Part shown: positions 16,606 to 22,812 of the stretch, piece by piece
Layout of the letters: each line of letters opens with the position of its first letter
How positions within the stretch are numbered: the first letter of the stretch is position 1
Source of the DNA: an uncultured Dechloromonas sp.
GTDB taxonomy: Bacteria; Pseudomonadota; Gammaproteobacteria; Burkholderiales; Rhodocyclaceae
Assembly: GCA_946477505.1 (NCBI GenBank)
Contig: CAMKYP010000008.1
Location: forward strand, 1 to 25,007
Direction of reading: 5' to 3'
Length of the DNA: 25,007 bases
Made by a program: the position numbers and the translations under genes
The notes under the pieces: model-generated
Databases searched by the model: none
What the model was told of the DNA's origin: nothing
Seen by the model: only the letters and a program-made list of their open reading frames with translations

Positions 16606-17520
16606 ATGCAGCGCGCAAGGCATCACTTTATTCGCCACGCTCCTTTGGCAACCTGCGCGCTGCTGATTACTGCCTTTTTTTGCAAGTCTGCACAGGCCAA
16701 TTCGCACCCCGACCACGACAGGATTGTCGCACTAAAAACTGAAGCAAAAGCCCATGAGTACGGCAGCGGGCAACCCCGCAATCCCAATAAAGCCGTCGAA
16801 CTCTATTGCGAAGCCGCTCACCTTGGCGATGCGGAAGCCCAATACAGTCTAGGCTGGATGTACGCTATGGGGCGTGGCATTGATCGCAACGACTCCGCCG
16901 CTGCCTATTTCTTTACGCTCGCCGCCCAGCAGGGCGACCCCTTGGCGGCACGAATGCTAAAACAGGTTGGCGACCCTCCGAACAAGCCCCCGGATTGCAT
17001 TGCCAATATTCTTGCCAGGTTTGACGCACAAGGCCATGACATAGTTGCCAAAGCAGTTCCCGAGCATCGCAAGGTCATGAGCCTGGTGCAACGGCTTGCT
17101 CCGGAATATGGCGTGTATCCGCGGCTGGCAATGGCCATTATTCGCGCCGAATCAAACTTCAATCCCACGGCAGTTTCGCCCAAAAACGCACAAGGTCTGA
17201 TGCAACTGATTCCGGAAACAGCGGAACGCTTCAACGTCAAGAAGCCCTTCGATCCCGAGCAAAACATTCGCGGAGGCCTCGCTTACCTGCGCTGGTTGCT
17301 TGCATACTTTGAAGGCAACATTGCTTTAGTGGCTGCTGCTTACAATGCTGGCGAAGGCGCTGTGAATCACTACGCCGGCATTCCTCCTTACGCAGAAACT
17401 CAGGGCTATGTAAAGAGAATCCGGGAAATATTCAAGAAGGAGGAACACCCCTTCGACGCCCATATAACCCCCCCGTCACCGAATCTCCCCCGCATCCTAA
17501 ATGCCAAAAGGCTGATGTGA
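16606..17520 (+). CDS. Secreted lytic transglycosylase with Sel1 repeats
   Basis: A 304-residue protein with a strong AAGGGAGGAA ribosome site just before the ATG at 16606. Residues 1 to about 30 form a signal peptide ending in KSAQA. Residues about 45-125 hold two Sel1-type (TPR-like) repeats, with KAVELYCEAAHLGDAEAQYS and AAYFFTLAAQQGDPLAARML. Residues about 160-285 are an SLT (MltC/MltE-like) domain. Its catalytic Glu182 lies in IIRAESNFNP, followed by SPKNAQGLMQLIPETA, RGGLAYLRWLL and AAAYNAGEGAV. It would cleave peptidoglycan glycan strands in the periplasm, probably to make room for an envelope-spanning export machine. It is flanked by the nucleotide-sugar dehydrogenase (ten-base gap) and by the protease gene (four-base overlap), so it belongs to one transcript with them. 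Confidence 0.93.
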   Translation: MQRARHHFIRHAPLATCALLITAFFCKSAQANSHPDHDRIVALKTEAKAHEYGSGQPRNPNKAVELYCEAAHLGDAEAQYSLGWMYAMGRGIDRNDSAAAYFFTLAAQQGDPLAARMLKQVGDPPNKPPDCIANILARFDAQGHDIVAKAVPEHRKVMSLVQRLAPEYGVYPRLAMAIIRAESNFNPTAVSPKNAQGLMQLIPETAERFNVKKPFDPEQNIRGGLAYLRWLLAYFEGNIALVAAAYNAGEGAVNHYAGIPPYAETQGYVKRIREIFKKEEHPFDAHITPPSPNLPRILNAKRLM

Positions 17521-18260
17521 ATTCTCTCATCCGTCTTGCACTGGCGACTTGTTGCTTGTTATCCGTCACGAGCGTTTCCCGTGCCGACCTGCCCGAGCTT
17601 GTCGACAAAATCAGGCCATCAATTGTCGCCATCGGTACCTATAAGAAGACCCAGAGTCCACCCTTCGTTTTCCGCGGAACCGGCTTTGTTTTCGGTGATG
17701 GCAATCAGGTCGCCACCAACGCCCATGTACTACCCAACACGAGCGGCCCCGATGATCCGGTTCTCGCCGTATTGATTCGCAGCAAAGGAAGCGAAGGCAC
17801 CCTGCGTCTCGCCAAAATCGTTCAACGCATTCATGAACGTGACCTTGCCGTCGTCCGCATCGACGGCCCCCCCTTGCCTGCATTAAAGCTAGGTGACTCA
17901 ACCGCAGTGCGTGAAGGCCAGAGTATCGCATTCACCGGATTTCCCATTGGCGGCGCCCTAGGCTACTCGCCGGTTACCCATCGAGGTATCGTCTCGGCCA
18001 TTACACCCATCGGCATACCCGGTGGCAATGCGAGCCAGTTGAATCCACAACTAATCCAGCAACTCAAACGCGGAGCATTCGATGTCTTCCAACTGGATGC
18101 CACTGCCTATCCTGGAAATAGTGGAAGTCCGGTATATGAAATCGAATCTGGAACTGTTGTCGGGATAATCAATATGGTCTTCGTCAAGGGAAGCAAAGAG
18201 GCAGCGATTACATCCCCCTCAGGAATAACCTATGCTATTCCAGCAGATCATCTAAAGTAA
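17517..18260 (+). CDS. Periplasmic trypsin-like serine protease
   Basis: A 247-residue protein starting at a GTG (17517) that overlaps the TGA of the transglycosylase by four bases. The first ~23 residues are a signal peptide (hydrophobic core ALATCCLLSVTSV, then SRA). The mature part is a chymotrypsin-fold peptidase with the full triad: His70 in VATNAHVLP, Asp109 in ERDLAVVRI and Ser202 in YPGNSGSPVYE. It resembles the protease core of DegP/HtrA but has no PDZ domain, since the protein ends at the core. Translational coupling to the cell-wall lytic enzyme suggests a shared envelope function, such as processing of surface or PEP-CTERM proteins or activation of the transglycosylase. That is inference only. 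The gene ends 30 bases from the convergent nucleotidyltransferase gene, with no clear terminator between them. Confidence 0.92.
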   Translation: MNSLIRLALATCCLLSVTSVSRADLPELVDKIRPSIVAIGTYKKTQSPPFVFRGTGFVFGDGNQVATNAHVLPNTSGPDDPVLAVLIRSKGSEGTLRLAKIVQRIHERDLAVVRIDGPPLPALKLGDSTAVREGQSIAFTGFPIGGALGYSPVTHRGIVSAITPIGIPGGNASQLNPQLIQQLKRGAFDVFQLDATAYPGNSGSPVYEIESGTVVGIINMVFVKGSKEAAITSPSGITYAIPADHLK

Positions 18261-18290
18261 TCCCGGCTATTGATAAGAACCGGAATTCAA

Positions 18291-19367
18291 CTAGGCTGCT
18301 GTGGCTTTATCCTCTTTTGTGCTAAGTCTAGCCAACGATTTGACGGACAGATGATACACAAGCAGAGCAAATGGCATCTTTAGCCAGTGCGACCGCAGGT
18401 AGACCATCGCGCGAGCAAGTCCACTTCCAAACTGCTCACAAGAAGCATGCTTCGGGAGCAAGGCCCGGTCGTAACAGAAATCCATCAATGATGCCCCCCG
18501 CGCCGAGTACTTCTCCAGTTGTCCCAAAAACCCCTGGGGAAAAGCCGTATGAAACTTTCGCCGAGAGTAGCGTACGGCATAGAGAAGGGGTGTCATCAAC
18601 CCCAGGTAGCTGGCCCTCATCAGCAGATGATTCCAGAATGATGGCAAGGCACCGAACTCCCCAAACATGAGATGCAGGTCATGTAAATCCCTCAACCCAT
18701 GCACTAATTCTCCCTCGTGGAACAGATGAGTTGCGCTGTGGAGCAACATGTCTGCATCCTGAAGGACATAGAGATTTGTACACCCATCAACCAAGGCATT
18801 ACCCTCTCGCAATCCTTGAGTATTTACCTTGATCCTTGCAGTCATGGGAAGAATCGCATGGTGCAGATCCAGCGTCGTATTTCGCTTGACATGAACCAAC
18901 GGCGGAATTTCGTGCATCCATTCGCGGTAGTAGGCTTCATCGTAGGCTGACTGCTTGACCGGTTGCCAACCGAAGATCGACAACGCACTCTCCGCTGCCG
19001 CAAGATCATCAGAGTCAACCAGAATATCCACATCGGAAAACGTTCTACCTATCGCTAGCGCTTTTCCGGTGGCCACATAGGCAGCCCCCTTCAATAGTAT
19101 CGCTCGCAGCCCCGCTGCCCTCATCGCCTCGTCGATGTAGCCGATTTCCCGCCGAACCGCATCATGCTGCCGTTCAACCAAAAAGCTTGCAGCCAGCAAG
19201 TGACGCTTAGGTGCCTCAGGTACCCCATCTTGGCCGGAAAGCTCAACCTCTCGCCAAAGCCGCCCCAAGAGATCGGCGCTTCTTGCCTGTCTGATCAGCA
19301 AATCCCATTCACTCAAGCTAAGCGACGAAATATGCTGCGGCTTACGCAAAACCTCAAGAAGCAACAC
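18291..19367 (-). CDS. Nucleotidyltransferase-fold protein of the HPr-rel-A system
   Basis: A 358-residue protein from a GTG at 19367, overlapping the end of the kinase gene by 14 bases, with GAGGT five bases before the start. The family is the NTP_transf_5 type (PF14907-like): a helical N-terminus, then LRAILLKGAAYVATG (about residues 88-101) and GRTFSDVDILVDSDDL (about 107-122). Asp112 and Asp114 form the metal-binding D-x-D of pol-beta-like nucleotidyltransferases, and a further acidic site, TLDLHHAI, lies downstream. It would transfer a nucleotide or nucleotide-derived group to a substrate in the cytoplasm. The same family is found next to HprK-like kinases in some lasso-peptide clusters. 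It is the last gene of the four-gene leftward cassette. Its acceptor is unknown; the PqqD-like protein or the exported protein of the same operon are candidates. Confidence 0.88.
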   Translation of the reverse strand: MLLLEVLRKPQHISSLSLSEWDLLIRQARSADLLGRLWREVELSGQDGVPEAPKRHLLAASFLVERQHDAVRREIGYIDEAMRAAGLRAILLKGAAYVATGKALAIGRTFSDVDILVDSDDLAAAESALSIFGWQPVKQSAYDEAYYREWMHEIPPLVHVKRNTTLDLHHAILPMTARIKVNTQGLREGNALVDGCTNLYVLQDADMLLHSATHLFHEGELVHGLRDLHDLHLMFGEFGALPSFWNHLLMRASYLGLMTPLLYAVRYSRRKFHTAFPQGFLGQLEKYSARGASLMDFCYDRALLPKHASCEQFGSGLARAMVYLRSHWLKMPFALLVYHLSVKSLARLSTKEDKATAA

Positions 19368-20289
19368 CGGCTACCTCGTGAAGATGCGCCTCGATATTCT
19401 GGAAGAGTGACATTGCCTCATCCAAATCGGAGTAAGTAAACTTTGCACAAACACATTGATCAACCAGGGATCCAACCGCGTTGAAGCCATCAAGACCAAG
19501 CAGATCATAATTGAACGACTGCTCAGCGATCAGCGCAAAGGTTCGTGCCGAACCTTGGCGCTCAAACCGGGCTTCGGTACCTTGTTCATATTTCGGCAAA
19601 ACAAGCCATCGCGGCTTGGCTGGAACGGTCCCAGAAGCAACGGCAGACTCTGGGGGCCTAAGCAAAGCAACCATGCCTTTCGATTCCGTCATGACTGGAG
19701 TCGTCATGACGGAATCTGGAAATGCCCCCGCAATCACGTCTATAGAACGATTTTTCAGGCTGACAGGACGCGGATGTCCGTAAATATGACCTGTCTTACG
19801 ATCATACAAAGTCAATTCATCTGACATCAACCGCCAGCCATTCATCATCAACGCAGCGCAAAGGGTACTTTTTCCAGAGCCCGGCGGCGCGGGCATGATC
19901 AATGCGAAACCATTGCGCTCCAGAACTGCAGCATGAATCACCAGATAGTGATGCGAATGCGCAGCGACGCACCAATTCAAGCCCCATTCCAGCGTTGGAA
20001 ACGACTGCTGTGCGGGCAAGACGGAAAATGATGGAGTCCCGTCAAAATAAAAGCGAATTTCCGGATCAAACAGGCGCTTTAGATTAGGAACATAGCGAAT
20101 CTCGACATGAAAATCCGCAAAACCATTCGCATCCGCGAGCTCATAACTGGCATAAAGTGTCAGGAAATCAGGCACCAACGAAGGGACATTGGAGCGAAAA
20201 CGCACCACAAAGGGCGGCATGCTCACAACGAGATCATTATTCTGGAGTCGTCTCCCCAACTCACCGGGCGAAAGCGAAGCAATCCTCAA
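19354..20289 (-). CDS. HprK-related kinase A
   Basis: A 311-residue protein starting at a TTG (20289) that overlaps the PqqD-like gene's TGA by four bases. It looks like the C-terminal kinase domain of HPr kinase/phosphorylase, with a divergent N-terminal part. Seen motifs: His119 in LVIHAAVLERNG, the P-loop MPAPPGSGKSTL (Walker A 135-142), then MSDELTLYD with Asp157/Glu158 in the place of HprK catalytic acids, and NRSIDVIAGAFPD. No PTS protein HPr is encoded nearby, so the target is probably a different Ser/Thr protein or peptide. This family (HprK_rel_A, TIGR04352 type) travels with a PqqD-like protein and a nucleotidyltransferase. A related kinase phosphorylates the lasso peptide paeninodin. 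An exact 14-base inverted repeat lies within the coding region at 19682-19716 and encodes DSVMTTPVMTES. Confidence 0.9.
   Translation of the reverse strand: MRIASLSPGELGRRLQNNDLVVSMPPFVVRFRSNVPSLVPDFLTLYASYELADANGFADFHVEIRYVPNLKRLFDPEIRFYFDGTPSFSVLPAQQSFPTLEWGLNWCVAAHSHHYLVIHAAVLERNGFALIMPAPPGSGKSTLCAALMMNGWRLMSDELTLYDRKTGHIYGHPRPVSLKNRSIDVIAGAFPDSVMTTPVMTESKGMVALLRPPESAVASGTVPAKPRWLVLPKYEQGTEARFERQGSARTFALIAEQSFNYDLLGLDGFNAVGSLVDQCVCAKFTYSDLDEAMSLFQNIEAHLHEVAGVAS
19682..19716. repeat. Perfect 14-base inverted repeat inside the HprK-like gene
   Basis: The arms GATTCCGTCATGAC (19682-19695) and GTCATGACGGAATC (19703-19716) are exact reverse complements around a seven-base spacer. They lie fully inside the kinase coding sequence and encode DSVMT-TP-VMTES (residues 192-203). 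Confidence 0.9.
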
Positions 20290-20576
20290 TCGCCCAACCC
20301 CGCTACATCCAGCAAGCCGAGCATTTCAAACTCATCCAGAGTATTTGTCACAAACTCTTCAAGCTCTTTCTGGGGGGTCTCTGGAAAAAGCAATTGCATT
20401 TTTCCCACAAGAACAGATAAAGGCATTACACCCTCTTGCAGACACTCGAGAAGGTCTGCGGAGTCCTCACCAAGTACGTGAGTAGCCCCAGTCCTTAAAT
20501 CAAAGACTGCAACCTCTGCATCCGCAAAAAAACGCCAGAAATGATACCTCTGAGCACCTAAATCAGTAATCAACAA
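20286..20576 (-). CDS. PqqD-like recognition protein of the HPr-rel-A system
   Basis: A 96-residue protein with the size and pattern of a PqqD-fold (RiPP recognition element) domain: a strand pair VAVFDLRTGATHVLGEDSADLLECL (residues about 22-46), then two helices including ETPQKELEEFVTNTLDEFEMLGLL. In peptide-maturation systems such domains bind the leader of a precursor and present it to the enzyme. The likely start is the TTG at 20576 (or the next TTG, 20573), three bases after the stop of the Tat-type protein; no ATG is available. It overlaps the kinase start by four bases. This matches the small PqqD-related member that accompanies HprK-related kinase A (TIGR04353 type). The peptide it binds is not established. 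The product of the preceding gene is the obvious candidate. Confidence 0.85.
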   Translation of the reverse strand: MLITDLGAQRYHFWRFFADAEVAVFDLRTGATHVLGEDSADLLECLQEGVMPLSVLVGKMQLLFPETPQKELEEFVTNTLDEFEMLGLLDVAGLGD

Positions 20577-20579
20577 GGA

Positions 20580-21266
20580 TCAACGTGCCATCCAGTTGTT
20601 GAAGAGATAGTTGCTAATATCAGTTGAATTCCAAGTCTTTCCAGCAACGATATAGCTCCCAGTAGCCATCTCGTTCAATTGCTGCATGGTGACGCAATTA
20701 TCAAGATCATTGGACAGCCAACCGCTATTGGGCCCTGTCAAGGTGAACAAATTGAGCTGGGCAACAAGCACCCGCTTTTTCCACGTAGGCACAGAAGACG
20801 AACTCAAGTACTTCACTGCCGACATCGTCCCCATACCTGAAGGCGGAGAAATGCCCACTGCCGCCAAATGCTCAAACTTCACATTCTGGTAGGCAATACC
20901 AAGCGAAGCGCGTTGCAAAAAAACGCTCCACGGTTTCGATGACTCCCACCATTCGGTAACCCCATTGTTATCCGAAGTTCGAACTAAATTCCCCATCCAT
21001 TCACGCAAACCCCACGTCTCGTCCGCCCATATACGCGTACTGGCATTCTTCTTCGCAAGACTAGTATACGGATTGAGTGCCTCTGAGGCGGTCACCGAGG
21101 GCGATTTGCAATGCCAAGCCAGCACTGGCCTGCTCGCCATAGTAACAACAACTGCCGAAGCACTCCGCTTCAGAAGTCGCCTACGGATATTGGACTTCCC
21201 TGTCGAAACCTCTTTGGGCACTACCTTTGACTCCTGAGTATCCGGGTTATTGTGGTCATTCATCAT
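20580..21266 (-). CDS. Tat-type exported protein heading the HPr-rel-A operon, unknown function
   Basis: About 228 residues if started at ATG 21266. ATG 21263 is equally possible and has GGTGA five bases upstream; a TTG at 21275 is less likely. The N-terminus holds a polar stretch of ~27 residues, then RRRLLKRSASAVVVTMASRPVLA (split here as RRRLLK at 28-33 and a hydrophobic core to about residue 50). That is a twin-arginine signal layout with a VLA-type cleavage site. Cys53 (WHCKSPSV) lies just after it. The mature region is rich in Trp, Asn, Ser and Thr (ADETWGLREWMGN, WNSTDISNYLFNNWMAR) and has no catalytic motif I recognise. In memory it resembles uncharacterised proteins of PEP-CTERM bacteria with a similar leader and Trp-rich body, but I could not verify this. 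Its place three bases before the PqqD-like gene makes it the likely substrate or partner of the cassette. Confidence 0.75.
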   Translation of the reverse strand: MMNDHNNPDTQESKVVPKEVSTGKSNIRRRLLKRSASAVVVTMASRPVLAWHCKSPSVTASEALNPYTSLAKKNASTRIWADETWGLREWMGNLVRTSDNNGVTEWWESSKPWSVFLQRASLGIAYQNVKFEHLAAVGISPPSGMGTMSAVKYLSSSSVPTWKKRVLVAQLNLFTLTGPNSGWLSNDLDNCVTMQQLNEMATGSYIVAGKTWNSTDISNYLFNNWMAR

Positions 21267-21275
21267 TATCACCAA

Positions 21276-21968
21276 ATCCTGTAGTCATCTTTCCGAGACA
21301 GGGTAACAGCACTACGCAAAGAAAGATGTGAAAAAACTCTCAACAACCACACTAAAGCAATAATCAAACCAGATAAAAAAAATAACACATGGCACTGATT
21401 TTTAAAGACTAATTGATCAGAAAACATTCATCAAGCAGCACGATGTAAAAAAAACCGACACACCTTGAATAATTCCATCTTGAATCACCCCACGTCACTT
21501 GATACCCAGAGCCCTAAATCTAGGATCAAGAAGCGCAGCCTGACCTGCCGAATTTCTTCGGACCACTCATTCCTGGAGAATGTGAGGCCGGAAATTTCCA
21601 GTTAAGATTGGTACGAAAACCGGTATAGCCTCAGGAAGCCATCCTCTCAAGTTTCAGCTGGTCCGCAGGTCAAGCCCACCAGAACTGGAGATTTTGGAAT
21701 GGCAAAGCCAATCAACCGTACAAGATTTCCCTGCGGAAAGGAGCGTGGAAGCGTGCAACCGAGGAGTTCGCACACACGAATGCCACCCAGCAGTTGGGAC
21801 ATAGCAAGCTGATTGCGCTCGGCAACACACATTCCCAAAGGGCAAGTGTCGCTTCGAAGGTGAACGGAAAGACTGTCGTCTCGTTCGAAAATCGCGACTC
21901 CGATATGTCATTCGGCACCACAAACCAGTCACAAAAAACGCCAAGCGATTGATTTAATTATGTGCAAT
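21276..21968. other. 693-base region with no recognised gene between the HPr-rel-A operon and tRNA-Arg
   Basis: The right part (about 21540-21950) is GC-richer. Its plus-strand frame 21629-21952 is open but has no ATG or ribosome site. It contains the string HTNAT-QQ-LGHSKLIAL, faintly like the end of a tyrosine recombinase, but too short and lacking the catalytic Arg and Tyr. The left part (21276-21500) is AT-rich and carries the candidate sigma-54 promoter of the cassette. GGAAATTTCC at 21590-21599 is a perfect 10-base palindrome. I see no intact gene, structured RNA or insertion-sequence ends. Confidence 0.6.
21356..21371 (-). promoter_or_regulatory. Candidate sigma-54 promoter of the HPr-rel-A operon
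   Basis: The minus strand reads TGGTTTGATTATTGCT. The invariant GG (21370-21369) and GC (21358-21357) are exactly ten bases apart, with TGG in the -24 box and TTGCT in the -12 box. It matches 10 of 13 defined positions of TGGCACGRNNNTTGCW by eye. It lies about 90 bases before the ATG at 21266, within an AT-rich non-coding stretch, a normal distance for such a promoter. Confidence 0.5.
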
Positions 21969-22045
21969 TGGCGTGCCCGGAGGGACTCGAACCCCCGACC
22001 TGCTGCTTAGAAGGCAGCTGCTCTATCCAGTTGAGCTACGGGCAC
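21969..22045 (-). tRNA. tRNA-Arg, anticodon TCT, CCA encoded
   Basis: A full cloverleaf on the minus strand. Acceptor arms GTGCCCG / CGGGCAC, D-arm AGCTCAACTGGATAGAGCA, anticodon stem CTGC/GCAG with loop CTTCTAA (anticodon TCT), T-arm GGTTCGAGTC, discriminator G at 21972 and an encoded CCA (21971-21969). It lies downstream of tRNA-Pro on the same strand with 22 bases between, so both are likely on one precursor. Confidence 0.97.
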
Positions 22046-22067
22046 TTGAGGGTGACACAAGAGGAAT

Positions 22068-22144
22068 TGGTCGGGGCGGTGGGATTCGAACTCACGACCC
22101 TCTGCTCCCAAAGCAGATGCGCTACCAGACTGCGCTACGCCCCG
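22068..22144 (-). tRNA. tRNA-Pro, anticodon TGG, CCA encoded
   Basis: A full cloverleaf on the minus strand. Acceptor arms CGGGGCG / CGCCCCG, D-arm AGCGCAGTCTGGTAGCGCA, anticodon stem TCTGC/GCAGA with loop TTTGGGA (anticodon TGG), T-arm GAGTTCGAATC, discriminator A (22071) and encoded CCA (22070-22068). It is the first of a two-tRNA unit with tRNA-Arg. Confidence 0.97.
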
Positions 22145-22158
22145 ACACGAGAAGCCGC

Positions 22159-22164
22159 ATTCTA
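22159..22164 (-). promoter_or_regulatory. Candidate -10 element of the tRNA-Pro/tRNA-Arg unit
   Basis: The minus strand reads TAGAAT 14 bases before the tRNA-Pro 5' end, followed by the GC-rich stretch GCGGC at the position of the discriminator. This is the usual form of stringently controlled stable-RNA promoters. No good -35 box stands at 16-18 bases. Confidence 0.4.
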
Positions 22165-22221
22165 CCACCACCCGGAAACACGCGCCAGATCAAGGAACTA
22201 TCTTTCTGCAACAAACAAACC

Positions 22222-22250
22222 TTGCCTCACAACGGGCTTCATGATATTTA
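22222..22250 (+). promoter_or_regulatory. Candidate sigma-70 promoter of dksA
   Basis: TTGCCT (22222-22227) and TATTTA (22245-22250) are spaced by 17 bases and lie 39 bases before the dksA start at 22289, in the gap between the tRNA genes and dksA. The boxes match the consensus only partly (four and three of six). Confidence 0.4.
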
Positions 22251-22288
22251 ATCGTTTTTTCGTCATCAGGCGTACAAGGCACAAGAAC

Positions 22289-22714
22289 ATGGCAGAAGAA
22301 CTGCTCCACAAGCACTTCACTCCCTACCAGCCCAAAGCTGGCGAGGATTACATGAGCAACAAGCAACTCGCTCACTTCCGCAAGATTCTCGAAGCGGTCA
22401 AGAAAGAGCTCAGCGAGGATATTGATCGCACCGTGCATACGATGCAGGATGAGGCTACCGTTTTTGCTGATCCCAATGATCGTGCTAGCCAAGAAACAGA
22501 CATGGCCATCGAACTGCGCAACCGTGACCGCGAGCGCAAGCTGATCAAGAAGATTGACGAAACCCTGGGCCGTATCGAGAGCGGCGACTACGGCTTCTGC
22601 GACAAGTGCGGCGTCGAGATCGGCATCAAACGCTTGGAGGCTCGCCCAACTGCAACGCTGTGCATCGACTGCAAGACTTTGGACGAACTGAAGGAAAAGC
22701 AGATGGCCAAATAA
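22289..22714 (+). CDS. dksA: RNA polymerase-binding transcription factor DksA
   Basis: 141 residues from the ATG at 22289. The frame remains open upstream to 21962, but that part runs antisense through both tRNA genes and cannot be coding. The protein binds in the secondary channel of RNA polymerase and works with ppGpp in the stringent response. It has the coiled-coil N-terminal half with the tip motif in DEATVFADPNDRASQETDMA, then LELRNRDRERKLIKKI-type sequence (here IELRNRDRERKLIKKI). The C4 zinc finger is CDKCGVEIG...CIDCK, ending in LKEKQMAK. The closely similar E. coli protein is 151 residues and differs mainly at the N-terminus. It is divergent from the tRNA-Pro/Arg unit, whose promoter is of the type DksA controls, and convergent with pnp. 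Confidence 0.97.
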   Translation: MAEELLHKHFTPYQPKAGEDYMSNKQLAHFRKILEAVKKELSEDIDRTVHTMQDEATVFADPNDRASQETDMAIELRNRDRERKLIKKIDETLGRIESGDYGFCDKCGVEIGIKRLEARPTATLCIDCKTLDELKEKQMAK

Positions 22715-22761
22715 GGCCCCTTGCACCTTCCACGGCTGCCGAGAGCAATACGACAGCCAAA

Positions 22762-22790
22762 ACAAAGGGCACCTTACAGGTGCCCTTTGT
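22762..22790. terminator. Bidirectional terminator between dksA and pnp
   Basis: ACAAAGGGCACC and GGTGCCCTTTGT form a perfect 12-base-pair stem around the loop TTACA. The stem ends carry A-rich and T-rich runs, so the hairpin can stop transcription from dksA (plus) and pnp (minus), which converge here. Confidence 0.85.
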
Positions 22791-22812
22791 GCTTTCGGGA
22801 ATTATTCCGTCG

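Noticed and set aside
18291..21266. Lasso-peptide biosynthetic cluster
   Set aside because: Kinase, PqqD-like protein and nucleotidyltransferase are present, but the macrocyclase (asparagine synthetase-like), the leader protease and a short precursor are all missing.
21390..21395. Perfect TGGCAC -24 half-site on the plus strand
   Set aside because: There is no GC at the -12 position and no gene in the right place downstream.
21962..22288. N-terminal extension of dksA
   Set aside because: It passes antisense through tRNA-Arg and tRNA-Pro; DksA homologues start near 22289.
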